From UMGS1491 sp944380925 (GTDB taxonomy: Bacteria > Bacillota > Clostridia > Oscillospirales > Acutalibacteraceae), in assembly GCA_944380925.1 (NCBI GenBank), contig CALWJD010000001.1, positions 62,001 through 126,000 of the forward strand: 64,000 bases of DNA. Reading direction: 5' to 3'. Positions within the stretch are counted from its first letter, which is position 1, and every line of letters begins with the position of its first letter. The position numbers and the translations under genes were made by a program. Under the pieces are notes generated by a model. It searched no databases. It saw nothing but the letters and a program-made list of their open reading frames with translations, and was not told the origin of the DNA. Below, one piece after another: positions 8,758-18,291 of the stretch.

Positions 8758-9636
8758 ATGAGATATACTTCTGATTGGAAAGAATACACTCTTTTAGATG
8801 CTTCTTGCGGAGAGCGCCTTGAAAAATGGGGAAATCAAATATTAATACGCCCGGACCCACAAATAATATGGAAAACTAAAAAAGAAAATCCAAAATGGAA
8901 TGAAAGCGATGCAATTTATCACCGCTCAAACAAAGGCGGCGGATACTGGGAAAAAATAAATAAGAACATACCTGATTCTTGGACAATATCCTACGGCGAT
9001 TTAAAGTTCGGAATTAAAATGATGAACTTTAAACACACTGGAGTCTTTCCGGAACAAGCGGTAAATTGGGATCTATTTAAAAGAATCATATCTTCCCAAA
9101 AACAAAAAATGAACATTTTAAACTTATTTGCATATACAGGCGGAGCAACGCTTGCGTGCGCAAGTGCGGGAGCGAAAGTTTGCCACGTTGACGCTTCAAA
9201 AGGTATGGTTTCTTGGGCGCGTGAAAATGCTAAACTTTCAAAGCTCGACTACACACCCATACGCTGGATAGTAGATGACTGCGAAAAATTTGTTACAAGA
9301 GAAATAAAACGCCAAAGTAAATATGAGGGTATTATAATGGACCCTCCATCGTACGGCCGAGGACCTAAAGGTGAAATATGGAAAATTGAAGATAACATAT
9401 TTGATTTTATTATTCTTTGCGAGTCCGCTCTTTCGGATAATGCACAATTTTTCGTGATAAATTCATACTCCACGGGACTCTCCCCATCGGTTATGGAATA
9501 TTTGCTTGCAACAATTTTAAAGAAAAAACGTGGCGGATTTGTGTATTCGGATGAAATTGGAATACCTGCCAAACACTCAGGCCTTGTTATTCCCTCAGGC
9601 GCCACTGCCATTTGGAGCAAAGAAAAATTATTTTAA
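8758..9636 (+). CDS. Class I SAM-dependent methyltransferase (RlmI-like, COG1092)
   Basis: A probable 23S rRNA cytosine-C5-type methyltransferase, going by family resemblance. The 292-residue product has a strand-rich N-terminal region, then a Rossmann methyltransferase fold with motif I ILNLFAYTGGATLA, the acidic loop end HVDASKGMVSWARENA and the catalytic-region motif IIMDPPSYGRG. The N-terminal PUA domain of RlmI is absent, which gives a shorter form common in Firmicutes. The start is ATG 8758 after a 60-base gap from glmM. The exact substrate cannot be told from sequence; an RNA substrate is the family expectation. Confidence 0.8.
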   Translation: MRYTSDWKEYTLLDASCGERLEKWGNQILIRPDPQIIWKTKKENPKWNESDAIYHRSNKGGGYWEKINKNIPDSWTISYGDLKFGIKMMNFKHTGVFPEQAVNWDLFKRIISSQKQKMNILNLFAYTGGATLACASAGAKVCHVDASKGMVSWARENAKLSKLDYTPIRWIVDDCEKFVTREIKRQSKYEGIIMDPPSYGRGPKGEIWKIEDNIFDFIILCESALSDNAQFFVINSYSTGLSPSVMEYLLATILKKKRGGFVYSDEIGIPAKHSGLVIPSGATAIWSKEKLF

Positions 9637-9651
9637 GAAGGTGAACAAAAA

Positions 9652-10512
9652 ATAAATAAAATAATAGAATTTAAAAACGTATCATATGAATACTTTGATA
9701 AGTGGAACAACACAAAAATAACCGCTCTTAAAAATATAAATCTTAATATAAATAAAGGCGAATTTATAACTTTAATGGGCCCAAACGGCTCCGGTAAAAG
9801 CACTCTTGCAAAACATATTAACGGTCTTTTGACGCCAACAACAGGCGATATTTACATAAACAAAATTAACACCAAAGATGAGCGCTATTCCACTGAGCTT
9901 AAAAAAATGGTTGGAATGGTGTTTCAAAATCCGGATAATCAAATGGTTGCTTCAACTGTTGAAGAAGAAATCGCTTTCGGACTGGGAAATTTATGTTTTG
10001 CCCCTGAACAAATGCATAAAATAATAAAAGAAACTTTAAAAAAAGTAGGAATGGAAGGGTTCGAAGAAAAGCCTGTATATTCCCTTTCCGGTGGGCAAAA
10101 GCAGCGTTTGGCAATCGCCGCCGTTATTGCAATGAACCCCGAAATTATCGTTTTAGATGAGCCAACTTCCATGCTTGACCCCGAAGGGAAAAAAGAGGTA
10201 CTTAATCTATTAAAAGAATTAAATAAACTCCAAAATATAACCATAATTCTTATAACTCACTATATAGAAGAAGCTCTTACATCGGATAAAACTATCATAA
10301 TAGAAAATAATCAAATATCAAATTTTGCAAACCCAAAAGATATTTTTTCAGATTATGAAAATATAAAAACAAATAAATTTATACCTTTAGATACAACAGA
10401 CATATTATTTTTTCTTAAATCAAAAGGTTATGACGTTTCGCTCAAAGCTTTTGAGCCCCAATCTTGCGCAAACGAGATAATAAAGTTAGTAAATTATGAT
10501 CAACTAAATTAG
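9652..10512 (+). CDS. ecfA1: ECF transporter ATP-binding subunit A1, apparent ATA start
   Basis: One of the two ATPases that power energy-coupling-factor vitamin transporters. It has Walker A GPNGSGKST, a Q-loop in MVFQNPDNQM, signature LSGGQKQR, Walker B IIVLDEPTSMLDP and the H-loop ITHYIEEA. The first ATG/GTG/TTG in the frame is ATG 9775, but that lies inside the second strand, just before Walker A, and would remove about 40 conserved residues (IIEFKNVSYEY onward). No usual start codon exists upstream of it in frame. The best candidate is ATA 9652, seven bases after AGAAGGTGA, in a context (GTGAACAAAAA before the start) identical to that of ecfT downstream. A GTG at 9641 is out of frame. 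Confidence 0.85.
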   Translation: MNKIIEFKNVSYEYFDKWNNTKITALKNINLNINKGEFITLMGPNGSGKSTLAKHINGLLTPTTGDIYINKINTKDERYSTELKKMVGMVFQNPDNQMVASTVEEEIAFGLGNLCFAPEQMHKIIKETLKKVGMEGFEEKPVYSLSGGQKQRLAIAAVIAMNPEIIVLDEPTSMLDPEGKKEVLNLLKELNKLQNITIILITHYIEEALTSDKTIIIENNQISNFANPKDIFSDYENIKTNKFIPLDTTDILFFLKSKGYDVSLKAFEPQSCANEIIKLVNYDQLN

Positions 10513-10522
10513 GAAAATTGCT

Positions 10523-11377
10523 ATGCTTAATACCAATAATCTTTGTTATGAATATGATAAAACCTTAAAAGGCTCCAAAAAAGCCATCGATAACATAAAT
10601 TTATCGTTAAACCAAGGCGATATACTTGGAATAACCGGAAAAACAGGTTCGGGAAAATCGACTTTGGCGCAGCTTTTATGCGGCCTTTTCCCCCCTACTT
10701 CAGGCAAAATATTTTTAAATGGAGTTGATATACAAAAATATTCCAAACCAATATGTTTTGAAATAGGGCTTGTGTTACAATATCCGGAAAATCAATTGTT
10801 TTGTAAAACCGTTTTTGATGATATTGCGTTCGGAGCAAGAAATAAAGGAATAAAAGAAGAAAATATTAAAAAATGTGTAAGCGATGCCGCCGACTTTACG
10901 GGATTAGATTTAAAATTGCTTCATAGATCCCCCTTGGAACTCTCCGGCGGAGAAAAAAGAAAGTGTGCAATATCAGGAATAATAGCAATGAGTCCCAGTG
11001 TTTTAATACTCGATGAGCCCACATCAGCTCTTGACCCCAAAAGCCGCATGGAGCTACTTTTGAACCTTAAAAAATATCATCAAAGTCAAAATACGACGAT
11101 AATTATTATATCTCATGTAATGGAAGAAATTGCTTTTTTGTGCAATAAAGTTTTGGTTATCGATAATGGCAGACAAGAACTTTTTGGAAACACACACGAA
11201 GTTTTTGGAAATTACGAAAAACTAAAGGGGTTGGGGCTCGACGCCCCTTTAACGCAAAAAGTAATTTACCAGATAAATAAAGCATATGGCGTTTTGAATA
11301 AAAACATAATAACGCCCGAAAAAGCAAAAGGCGAGATTCTTAATTTTATTTCTCGCAGTTCTAATTCTAAAAATTAA
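10523..11377 (+). CDS. ecfA2: ECF transporter ATP-binding subunit A2
   Basis: The second ATPase of the ECF module, which forms a heterodimer with EcfA1. Walker A is GKTGSGKST, the Q-loop VLQYPENQLF, the signature LSGGEKRK, Walker B VLILDEPTSALDP and the H-loop ISHVMEEIA. The 284-residue length is typical. The start ATG 10523 is ten bases after the ecfA1 stop. ecfT follows after 29 bases, so the three form one operon. No substrate-binding S component is nearby, as in group II ECF systems, where scattered S proteins share one module. Confidence 0.93.
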   Translation: MLNTNNLCYEYDKTLKGSKKAIDNINLSLNQGDILGITGKTGSGKSTLAQLLCGLFPPTSGKIFLNGVDIQKYSKPICFEIGLVLQYPENQLFCKTVFDDIAFGARNKGIKEENIKKCVSDAADFTGLDLKLLHRSPLELSGGEKRKCAISGIIAMSPSVLILDEPTSALDPKSRMELLLNLKKYHQSQNTTIIIISHVMEEIAFLCNKVLVIDNGRQELFGNTHEVFGNYEKLKGLGLDAPLTQKVIYQINKAYGVLNKNIITPEKAKGEILNFISRSSNSKN

Positions 11378-11406
11378 AATATAAAACAAAAGGATGTGAA
11401 CAAAAA

Positions 11407-12213
11407 TTGGTAAAGAACGTACCGCTAGGCAAATACACTCCCGGAAACTCGTTCATACATAAATTTGACCCACGAATAAAAATAATTGCCTCTATTATGA
11501 TATTCTTTATCATATTTTTTTCTTATACATACCTTTCTGTTTTTTTAATTTTATCATACGTAATGTTTTTAGCCTACAAATCGGGAATTTCTTTTAAGAA
11601 ATACTTACGCTCCACCAAAAGTATACTTATCGTAGTTGTGTTTACCGCATGTTTAAATCTATTTTTTGAATTGGAAACCTCTTTTATATCAACAGGCCAT
11701 TTTTTGGTAAGACCAATTATAATAAAAAATAGCTTATTAATTTTTTTTCGCTTGTTTATAATGGTTAATATAAGCGCAGTTCTTATGTTTACAACATCTT
11801 CTCAGAATTTTGCATTTGCTCTTGAAAGCATACTATCTCCCCTTAGATATCTAAAAATAAATCCTCATGAAATATCTCTTACGATATCCATCGCCCTTAA
11901 ATTTATACCCATTTTATTTGATGAAACAAATAAAATAATGGTGGCGCAAAAAGCACGAGGGGTAAACTTTAAAAATAAAAATATATTTAAACAAATTAAG
12001 GCTTATTCATCTGTTTTTATCCCTATTCTTGTATCTGCTTTCAAAAAATCCGAAGATTTGGCAATTTCCATGGATTGCCGATGCTATGACAGCTCAAAAA
12101 AAAGAACCAAACTTAAAACTTTAAAAATAAAAAAATATGATATTATATTTTTAGTACTTTCCGTAATCTTCTTTGCAGGGGTAATCTTATGCAACAATCT
12201 GATAAATTTTTAA
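11407..12213 (+). CDS. ecfT: ECF transporter transmembrane subunit T
   Basis: EcfT is the membrane scaffold that couples the two ATPases to the S component. The 268-residue product begins with the family pattern PLGKYTPGNSFIHKFDPRIKII, has about five membrane segments, and carries two coupling-helix Ala-Arg-Gly motifs of the family type, the clearer one being AQKARGVNF. The start is TTG 11407 behind AAGGATGTG. Its last 25 bases overlap truA, so the two are translationally linked. Confidence 0.92.
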   Translation: MVKNVPLGKYTPGNSFIHKFDPRIKIIASIMIFFIIFFSYTYLSVFLILSYVMFLAYKSGISFKKYLRSTKSILIVVVFTACLNLFFELETSFISTGHFLVRPIIIKNSLLIFFRLFIMVNISAVLMFTTSSQNFAFALESILSPLRYLKINPHEISLTISIALKFIPILFDETNKIMVAQKARGVNFKNKNIFKQIKAYSSVFIPILVSAFKKSEDLAISMDCRCYDSSKKRTKLKTLKIKKYDIIFLVLSVIFFAGVILCNNLINF

Positions 12214-12977
12214 ATAACAAAAAAGCACTTGCCAGAAATATAATGGTCACAATATCCTATGACGGCAGCGCTTACCATGGCTGGCAAATTCAAAAAAATG
12301 CATTGACAATTCAAGAAATTTTTCAAAACGCACTTTTTAAAATAATAAAACAAAAAACGGATATTAAAGGTTGCAGCCGCACGGACACGGGCGTACATGC
12401 AAGCATGTATGTTATAAATTTTAAAACCACTTGCAAAATAGAATGTAAAAACCTAATTTTAGCACTAAATAAATTTTTGCCAAATGATATTGCTGCCATA
12501 GACTGCAAAGAAGCAGATAGTGAATTTCACGCAAGATATTCTTGCAAATCTAAAGAGTACGTATATAAAATCTGGCACAGCAGAATAAAAAATCCATTTT
12601 TAAAAAATAAAGCATTTCACTATTGGTACCCTCTGGATATTAAAAAATTAAATGAAGCCGCAAAATGTTTTTTGGGCTCACATGATTTTACCTCTTTTTC
12701 AACCTTGGACAAGCGTGAGCCCAAAAATATGGTAAGAACAATAGAGAGTTTTGAAGTATATAAATCTCCAGATGATGAAAACGTTGTTGAATTCAAAGTA
12801 AAGGCGAACGGCTTTTTATATAATATGGTCAGGATAATGGTAGGAACTCTTTTGCGTGTGGCACAAGGAAAATTCAAAAAAGAAGATATTCCAAAAATAA
12901 TTGATTCAAAAAATCGCTCTAAAGCGGGCCCTACCGCACCTGCAGAAGGACTATATTTAAACAAAGTATTTTATTAA
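12189..12977 (+). CDS. truA: tRNA pseudouridine(38-40) synthase TruA
   Basis: TruA makes pseudouridine at positions 38-40 of tRNA anticodon arms. The catalytic aspartate sits in GCSRTDTGVHA. Other family stretches are ISYDGSAYHGWQ near the N-terminus, SFSTLDKREPKNMVRTI in the middle and GFLYNMVRIMVGTLL near the end. At 262 residues its length is normal. ATG 12189 lies inside the end of ecfT. ecfA1-ecfA2-ecfT-truA is a conserved Firmicutes order, often found after the ribosomal L17 gene, which is not present here. Confidence 0.95.
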   Translation: MQQSDKFLNNKKALARNIMVTISYDGSAYHGWQIQKNALTIQEIFQNALFKIIKQKTDIKGCSRTDTGVHASMYVINFKTTCKIECKNLILALNKFLPNDIAAIDCKEADSEFHARYSCKSKEYVYKIWHSRIKNPFLKNKAFHYWYPLDIKKLNEAAKCFLGSHDFTSFSTLDKREPKNMVRTIESFEVYKSPDDENVVEFKVKANGFLYNMVRIMVGTLLRVAQGKFKKEDIPKIIDSKNRSKAGPTAPAEGLYLNKVFY

Positions 12978-12997
12978 AAGTGGGTGACTAAAGCTTT

Positions 12998-14263
12998 TTG
13001 CTGAAAAATATGAACATAAAAAAACATATATATAAAATAAAAAAATATTTTCATTTTCTTTCTTCCCCTTACAGGAAGTTAAAGAGCTTAAAAAATAAAA
13101 ACGAAAAAAATCAAAAATTATTTAGAGATATAAAAAACATATCAATTGTTTTACTTTGCAATTTCTTGTTTATTATCGTTTGGGTAAATAGAGCTAAATT
13201 TTATCCGGATAACATCATGCTTTACATAAAAAGCATTTTTAACCCGGGAATATGTAACTGCAAATTTCCGTATAATACAGATGGCAACACAATATCAGCC
13301 GAAAATTTCCAGCTTTGTGAAAATAATATCGTTGCACTTGGCAACACAAGTTTTGATATAATGTCCAAAAATGGCAAAATACTAAAATCAGAAAAACATA
13401 GTTTCAGCAATCCTTGCCTTAAATCAAGCGGCCTGCGTGAAATAATATATGACCGCGGCGGAACAAATTTTAAAATTGAAAGTTCATCTGATACCATTTT
13501 TGAAGGTTCTGCCGATAAAAATATAATATCCTGCGACATCTCCGAAAACGGAGTGTTTGCGGTTGCCAAACAGTCAATCAGTCATTTGGCCGAAATGATT
13601 GTTTACAACAAAAATGGGAAGGAAAAATATAAATACTACTTTTCGGACTACTATATATCCGATATTACCCTCAATTCTTTTGGAACAGAAAGTGCCGCTT
13701 GCGGAATTTGCAGCAACAACGGAAACATTAATTCCAACGTTTATATAATTAGTTTTAATTCCGAAACTCCAAAACACCAGTTTTTACTCGAAGATAACAT
13801 GGTAATGAAGGTGGAGTACCTATCTAACGGAAATATAGTTGCAATCGGGGATAAATATGCTGCGTTTTTAAATACGAACTCAAATACTACCATCAAATTT
13901 GATTATGAAAACAAACTTCTTAAATTTTACAGTATTTATCCGCAAGACAGCTTATGCCTTTGCTTATCTTCTTCCGTAAACGAAACCGGTGAAGATGAAA
14001 TTATAGCGCTTGATAATTACGGCAAAGAACTTTGCAAAATAAAAACCACCGAAAGCTTTTCGGGTATTTCTAAACATAAAAATAGAATTATAGGAATTAC
14101 CAAAGATAAGATAATGTCCTATAACTCTTATGGAAACTATGAAGGATATTTAGATTTTCCAAACAACGCAAAAAAGATAATCCTTGCTTCACACTCAAAT
14201 GCGTTCACGCTGGAAAACGGAACAATAAACAAAGTAAAAATCAAAAACCTAAAAAGAGATTAG
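12998..14263 (+). CDS. DUF5711-type membrane-anchored beta-propeller protein
   Basis: The product of about 420 residues has a lysine-rich cytoplasmic N-terminus, one membrane segment (ISIVLLCNFLFIIVWV, about residues 48-63) and a large outer domain made of repeated strand units resembling a degenerate propeller (ISENGVFAVAKQS, LNSFGTESAACGICSNNG, LSNGNIVAIGDKYA). This matches Clostridia proteins grouped as DUF5711; the function is unknown. The start could be TTG 12998 or ATG 13010; GTGGGTGAC upstream fits either. Its stop and the stop of the convergent yhaN-like gene share the bases TTAG at 14260-14263. Confidence 0.6.
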   Translation: MLKNMNIKKHIYKIKKYFHFLSSPYRKLKSLKNKNEKNQKLFRDIKNISIVLLCNFLFIIVWVNRAKFYPDNIMLYIKSIFNPGICNCKFPYNTDGNTISAENFQLCENNIVALGNTSFDIMSKNGKILKSEKHSFSNPCLKSSGLREIIYDRGGTNFKIESSSDTIFEGSADKNIISCDISENGVFAVAKQSISHLAEMIVYNKNGKEKYKYYFSDYYISDITLNSFGTESAACGICSNNGNINSNVYIISFNSETPKHQFLLEDNMVMKVEYLSNGNIVAIGDKYAAFLNTNSNTTIKFDYENKLLKFYSIYPQDSLCLCLSSSVNETGEDEIIALDNYGKELCKIKTTESFSGISKHKNRIIGITKDKIMSYNSYGNYEGYLDFPNNAKKIILASHSNAFTLENGTINKVKIKNLKRD

Positions 14264-16902
14264 CATATAACAGTTGCTCCGTTTTTCCTCGCTAATTCCG
14301 ATATACTCTTATGGCAGGTAAAAAGAATTACCTGTCTTTCTTTTTGAGAATTTGCATATTCATCAAAAAATTTTATTACCCTTTCCAAACGTTTATCATC
14401 ATATTGAATAAACGCATCATCAAGAATGAGCGGCACATAATTATCGGAAGAAATAAACTCAGATATTGCTATCCTAAGCGCCAAATATGCCTGATCTATG
14501 GTGCCGCTGCTAAAATTTTCGCAATCATAAAAACCGGAATTTTTATTAACTACTATACCATAATCTTTTCCTATATGTATCTTATGGTATGCGCCGTCAG
14601 TTAATAAACCAAATATTTCCGAAGCTCTTAAATCAAGCTTTGGATTAAAATCACGCCTCAGCTCGTCCGCAGCTTCCTCCATGGTTTTGAGAGCAATTTG
14701 CAAACCTTCATGATAGTTTTCTGCACTTGCAAGCTCATCTTTTTGTATAGATAACTTTTTTTCTAAATTTTCGATGTTTTCGTCAGGCGTCTTTATGCTC
14801 TTTTGTGTTTCTATATACTTTTCTTCCAAATCAAGATTTTTTAAATAACTGCACCTTTCCTCAATTTGTTTAATCTCTTCTTCTGTATATTCCGCATTAT
14901 TATCACAGCGCTCCAATTCTTTTCGGCAACCCTTAAGAAAATCCAAATCAGCATTTCTAAAACCGAGCACTGCAAGCTTAACGCTTATCTGCTCATCAAG
15001 AGATTGAATTTTTGCAGATAAATTCAACACTCTGTTCATAACGCTCAGTGCATCTTCTAAGTTTGAAACCTTATTATATAGCGAAACTTTTTTTATAAAC
15101 TTAAGTTCATTAGCTTTAAATTCTTTGAGGAAAGCATCGTAAGATTTTTTTATCTTATTTATGCTTTGATTTTTGGCATACAGCTCATAAAAGCCCTGCA
15201 TAGACTTACATTCTTTGGAAATCATCATATCATTTATAGCTTTTTCTTTTCTATAAATTTTTTGCTCCAATTCCTTTATGGAGTTTTCCAAAATATTCTT
15301 TAAATTTTTTCTAAGATTGCTAAGGTTTTCAGACTTTGCCAAAATATCAAAATCAATATTTTTTATTTTTGCATCATAAGATTCGCTATAATTTTCGTAG
15401 GCATCTTTTAACTGCTCGTTTAATTCGGAAATATCATCGTTTCTTCTTTTTGATGACACAATACCCCAAATACCGCCGGTAATGAATATTGGAAAATAAA
15501 TATATAGCGGAATATATACTCGCATCACAAAAGAAAGTACCAATAGCAAAATGAAAACTGCTATATTTAAACTTTGAAGCAATACCCCCGTATTATTCTT
15601 TTTTTCTAAATTTCTTATTTCTTTCTTGGTTTTTTCCTTTTGTATTCCAACACCTTCCGCCGCTTCTGTTGCCTTTTTATCGGTTTCTGCTTTAAAGTTT
15701 CTTAAGTCTTCAATGCTTTTATCCGTCTTTTCGCATTCTTTAAAACTGTTTATTAAGTTATTATATTCGCTGGGTTTTAGAATTTCTTTAACTGCAAAAT
15801 CATTGCTTAAAAAATATTTTTTCGGATTTAAAATAACCTCTTTAAGAACGCCGTTCATTCTTTTAAGATTTGTTTCCGCTTCTTTTTTGCTTTTTAGTTC
15901 GCAGTTAAACCCATTCATTTCTTTTTCGGAAATAACAGGTTCTTTTTTATCGACCGAGTTTAAAACATTTTCAAGCTCTTTTAATTTGGAAGCCCCCGAT
16001 TTAACAACTTGATACCCTTCATTAAGACCATTTACATAATCATAAATCTTTCCGCAAGGTATGCCAAGCTCATCAACAAGCTTTTGCTTATTTTCAATCA
16101 AACAAACCGTTTCATCAATTTGCTCAAGCTTTTTTGAGTTGGAAACACTTTCAATTATCTCGCAAAGATGATTTTTTTCTTTCCTTAAAGCTTGAATTTT
16201 TAAAAGTTCTTCAGAAAACTTTTTATTTGCTTCTTCTGTTTCCTTACAGCAATATATCTTTTTATTTATATCGTTTATTTTAGCCTGTGTCTCGCGTATT
16301 ATCCCACCACTACCTTTAGAGGGCCTAAGCGCTTTTATGGCATCGGAAATTTTTTTCATTACATCGCTTTTGGAAACATCTTCCTCGCCCGTATCGGATA
16401 AATTGGAGATTATTTTATCCGCTAAGCTATCTTTTGAACTTTTATCGTTTTGAAAATCATCTCTTCCTAAGCTACCTATATAACTGCTGCGTTCGAAACT
16501 TTTTATATCTATTCCGAATAATCTTTCGCCCACTTCTTCCTTTTTGCCCAGTTCCACATTTTCCCCTGTGGAAAGATTTCTAAAAACAACAATATCCTTT
16601 GAAGGCGATTCGGGGCTAATATCTTTTTGAACTTTATAAAGATCCCCATTGTGCAAAAACTCAATGGACCCACGCATACCCGCACCCGACCAAGGCGTGC
16701 ACCTTTGCCTAAATTGCTTATCTTTTGCGGTAACGCCTCGTCCGTTTCCTATACGGCTATAAAACATCATTTTTAAAAATCTCATTAACGTGGACTTTCC
16801 AAACTCATTTGGACCATATATAACCTGAAGCCCTTTTTCCAAATTCATATCAAACTTTTCTAATTTACCAAATCCCGAAATTTCAATGTTTTTAATTATC
16901 AA
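14260..16902 (-). CDS. YhaN-like SMC-type ATPase (SbcC/Rad50-like)
   Basis: The 880-residue protein has the split ABC ATPase of the Rad50/SbcC group. Walker A is GPNEFGKSTLMRF near the N-terminus. The signature FSSGTIDQAYLALR and Walker B PLILDDAFIQYD are near the C-terminus. Between them are long lysine- and glutamate-rich coiled coils, interrupted near the middle by two hydrophobic segments (LLLVLSFVMRVYIPLYIYF region), a feature also seen in YhaN. It starts at ATG 16902, overlapping the nuclease gene by four bases, so the pair is co-translated. The role is probably processing of DNA ends or broken forks with its nuclease partner. Confidence 0.82.
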   Translation of the reverse strand: MIIKNIEISGFGKLEKFDMNLEKGLQVIYGPNEFGKSTLMRFLKMMFYSRIGNGRGVTAKDKQFRQRCTPWSGAGMRGSIEFLHNGDLYKVQKDISPESPSKDIVVFRNLSTGENVELGKKEEVGERLFGIDIKSFERSSYIGSLGRDDFQNDKSSKDSLADKIISNLSDTGEEDVSKSDVMKKISDAIKALRPSKGSGGIIRETQAKINDINKKIYCCKETEEANKKFSEELLKIQALRKEKNHLCEIIESVSNSKKLEQIDETVCLIENKQKLVDELGIPCGKIYDYVNGLNEGYQVVKSGASKLKELENVLNSVDKKEPVISEKEMNGFNCELKSKKEAETNLKRMNGVLKEVILNPKKYFLSNDFAVKEILKPSEYNNLINSFKECEKTDKSIEDLRNFKAETDKKATEAAEGVGIQKEKTKKEIRNLEKKNNTGVLLQSLNIAVFILLLVLSFVMRVYIPLYIYFPIFITGGIWGIVSSKRRNDDISELNEQLKDAYENYSESYDAKIKNIDFDILAKSENLSNLRKNLKNILENSIKELEQKIYRKEKAINDMMISKECKSMQGFYELYAKNQSINKIKKSYDAFLKEFKANELKFIKKVSLYNKVSNLEDALSVMNRVLNLSAKIQSLDEQISVKLAVLGFRNADLDFLKGCRKELERCDNNAEYTEEEIKQIEERCSYLKNLDLEEKYIETQKSIKTPDENIENLEKKLSIQKDELASAENYHEGLQIALKTMEEAADELRRDFNPKLDLRASEIFGLLTDGAYHKIHIGKDYGIVVNKNSGFYDCENFSSGTIDQAYLALRIAISEFISSDNYVPLILDDAFIQYDDKRLERVIKFFDEYANSQKERQVILFTCHKSISELARKNGATVIC

Positions 16903-18020
16903 TTATATTTCACATCTCTTTCAAATGCTTTTAAACCTAATTTTAGCGCCAATTTATTCGCATCTTTTTCCTCATCGGTAATTGAAGATTCTATTTTAGT
17001 TAGCATCTTTTTGATAAATATACTTTTAAAATCATTTCTAAATTTAAGTTTTTCGGTATCTATCTCGGTTTCTGTTTGATCAATAAGCTTTACAAAAAAT
17101 ATTTTATCATTAATTTGAGCTTCTATGCTGTTTATATCCACAAAAAAATCTTCAGCGGTATAACCTATAAGCTTTATCTGGTATAGGTTATCGAAGCAAT
17201 CCTCACCGGCTATATTTTGTATTTCACCTAGTATTTTATCTATTATATCATGTTCTGAATTTAAACCTGAAATATTTACTTCTAAATTTTCATAAATTCT
17301 TCTGCACACATTTCTAAATTCCAGGTTACAAATTCCTTTTGCAATGGTACCGATATAAAAACCTTTCTTTCCCGTTTCATCAAATCCACTTCCTTCAGGG
17401 CACCCCGGATATGCAAAATGCGTTTTTCCCACACACCCAATGTTACTGCGCTTATGAATATGCCCCAGCGCTATATAGTCCATTTTGCTTTTTCCTATAT
17501 CTCCGGCACTTATGGGGCAATAATCATCATTTTCCAAGCTAGACAGGTTCCCGTGAATTACACACAAATTTATTTTACTTTCATCCACCTCGGCATAGCT
17601 TAGTATGTTTTTATTTTTATACGGCCCCTGAAACGCCGAGCCCCAAATGTCTAAACCATATTCCGGAAAACTAAACTTATCCATATTCAAACTTTTAAAT
17701 ATAAAAACATTTTTTGGCCACTTAGTATTATAAGGAGAGTCGGGTGTATGTGGGTCATGGTTACCCGGCGAAATTATTATTTTAAAATTTACTTTTGAAA
17801 AAACTTTTTTGAGTTCCTTTAAGTAAAGTTCAGAAACACCAACATCATCAAATAAATCTCCGGCAATAAGCAAAAAATCAATATTTTCATATTCGCAAAT
17901 CTTAACTATTTTATAAAAAGTACTCGTAATCTCGCTGCTTCTTTGCTCACACCTATTACCTATGCCACAGCATTTAACCCCCAAATGGATATCGGCAATA
18001 TGAGCTATTTTTACTTGCAT
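16899..18020 (-). CDS. YhaO-like metallophosphoesterase (SbcD/Mre11-like nuclease)
   Basis: A DNA repair nuclease with the calcineurin-type metal motifs in order: KIAHIADIHLGV, LIAGDLFDD, SPGNHDPH, CVIHGN and ALGHIHKR. At 373 residues the catalytic domain is followed by a smaller C-terminal region, as in YhaO and SbcD. It is translated just ahead of the YhaN-like ATPase (overlap ATGA at 16899-16902), and the two are expected to form a nuclease-ATPase complex. It diverges from the SRP RNA gene, whose promoter lies in the intervening 110 bases. Confidence 0.88.
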   Translation of the reverse strand: MQVKIAHIADIHLGVKCCGIGNRCEQRSSEITSTFYKIVKICEYENIDFLLIAGDLFDDVGVSELYLKELKKVFSKVNFKIIISPGNHDPHTPDSPYNTKWPKNVFIFKSLNMDKFSFPEYGLDIWGSAFQGPYKNKNILSYAEVDESKINLCVIHGNLSSLENDDYCPISAGDIGKSKMDYIALGHIHKRSNIGCVGKTHFAYPGCPEGSGFDETGKKGFYIGTIAKGICNLEFRNVCRRIYENLEVNISGLNSEHDIIDKILGEIQNIAGEDCFDNLYQIKLIGYTAEDFFVDINSIEAQINDKIFFVKLIDQTETEIDTEKLKFRNDFKSIFIKKMLTKIESSITDEEKDANKLALKLGLKAFERDVKYN

Positions 18021-18085
18021 TAAATCACACCTTTTAAATTAATTTGATTTTTCAAAATATTACAATTGATTTTTTGAAACCGATA

Positions 18086-18114
18086 TTGTATACTAATTTT
18101 AAAGCTATTATAAT
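18086..18114 (+). promoter_or_regulatory. Promoter of the SRP RNA gene
   Basis: TTGTAT (18086-18091), a 17-base spacer and TATAAT (18109-18114) predict a transcript start near 18121, just before the RNA helix. A second possible pair, TTGATT (18066-18071) with TATACT (18089-18094), lies upstream. Confidence 0.6.
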
Positions 18115-18130
18115 TTATAATCAAGTGCAT

Positions 18131-18262
18131 GTAATTCAACATGCAACCGAGTGGGTGCTATACGGCGGATGATCGTGAACCATGTCAGGCGGGGAACCGA
18201 GCAGCATTAAGCGATATGTTCCGTGCGATGTAGTTAATTCATTCGGTTGCATGTTGAATTAC
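18131..18262 (+). ncRNA. ffs: Signal recognition particle RNA, small bacterial type
   Basis: The conserved domain IV is visible: GAACCATGTCAGG, a CGG-GGAA-CCG tetraloop stem and GAGCAGCATTAA on the other side, which binds the Ffh M domain. The ends form a perfect 20-base-pair helix: 18131-18150 pairs with 18243-18262. At about 132 bases it is close to the 4.5S size and lacks room for the Alu domain of the long Bacillus-type RNA. Placement just before dnaX is common in Firmicutes. With Ffh it targets membrane proteins co-translationally. Confidence 0.92.
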
Positions 18263-18291
18263 GCATAACGTAAAAATACTTAAGTGAGGTT

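Noticed and set aside
9641..9655. GTG 9641 as the ecfA1 start
   Set aside because: It is in another frame and meets a stop after four codons.
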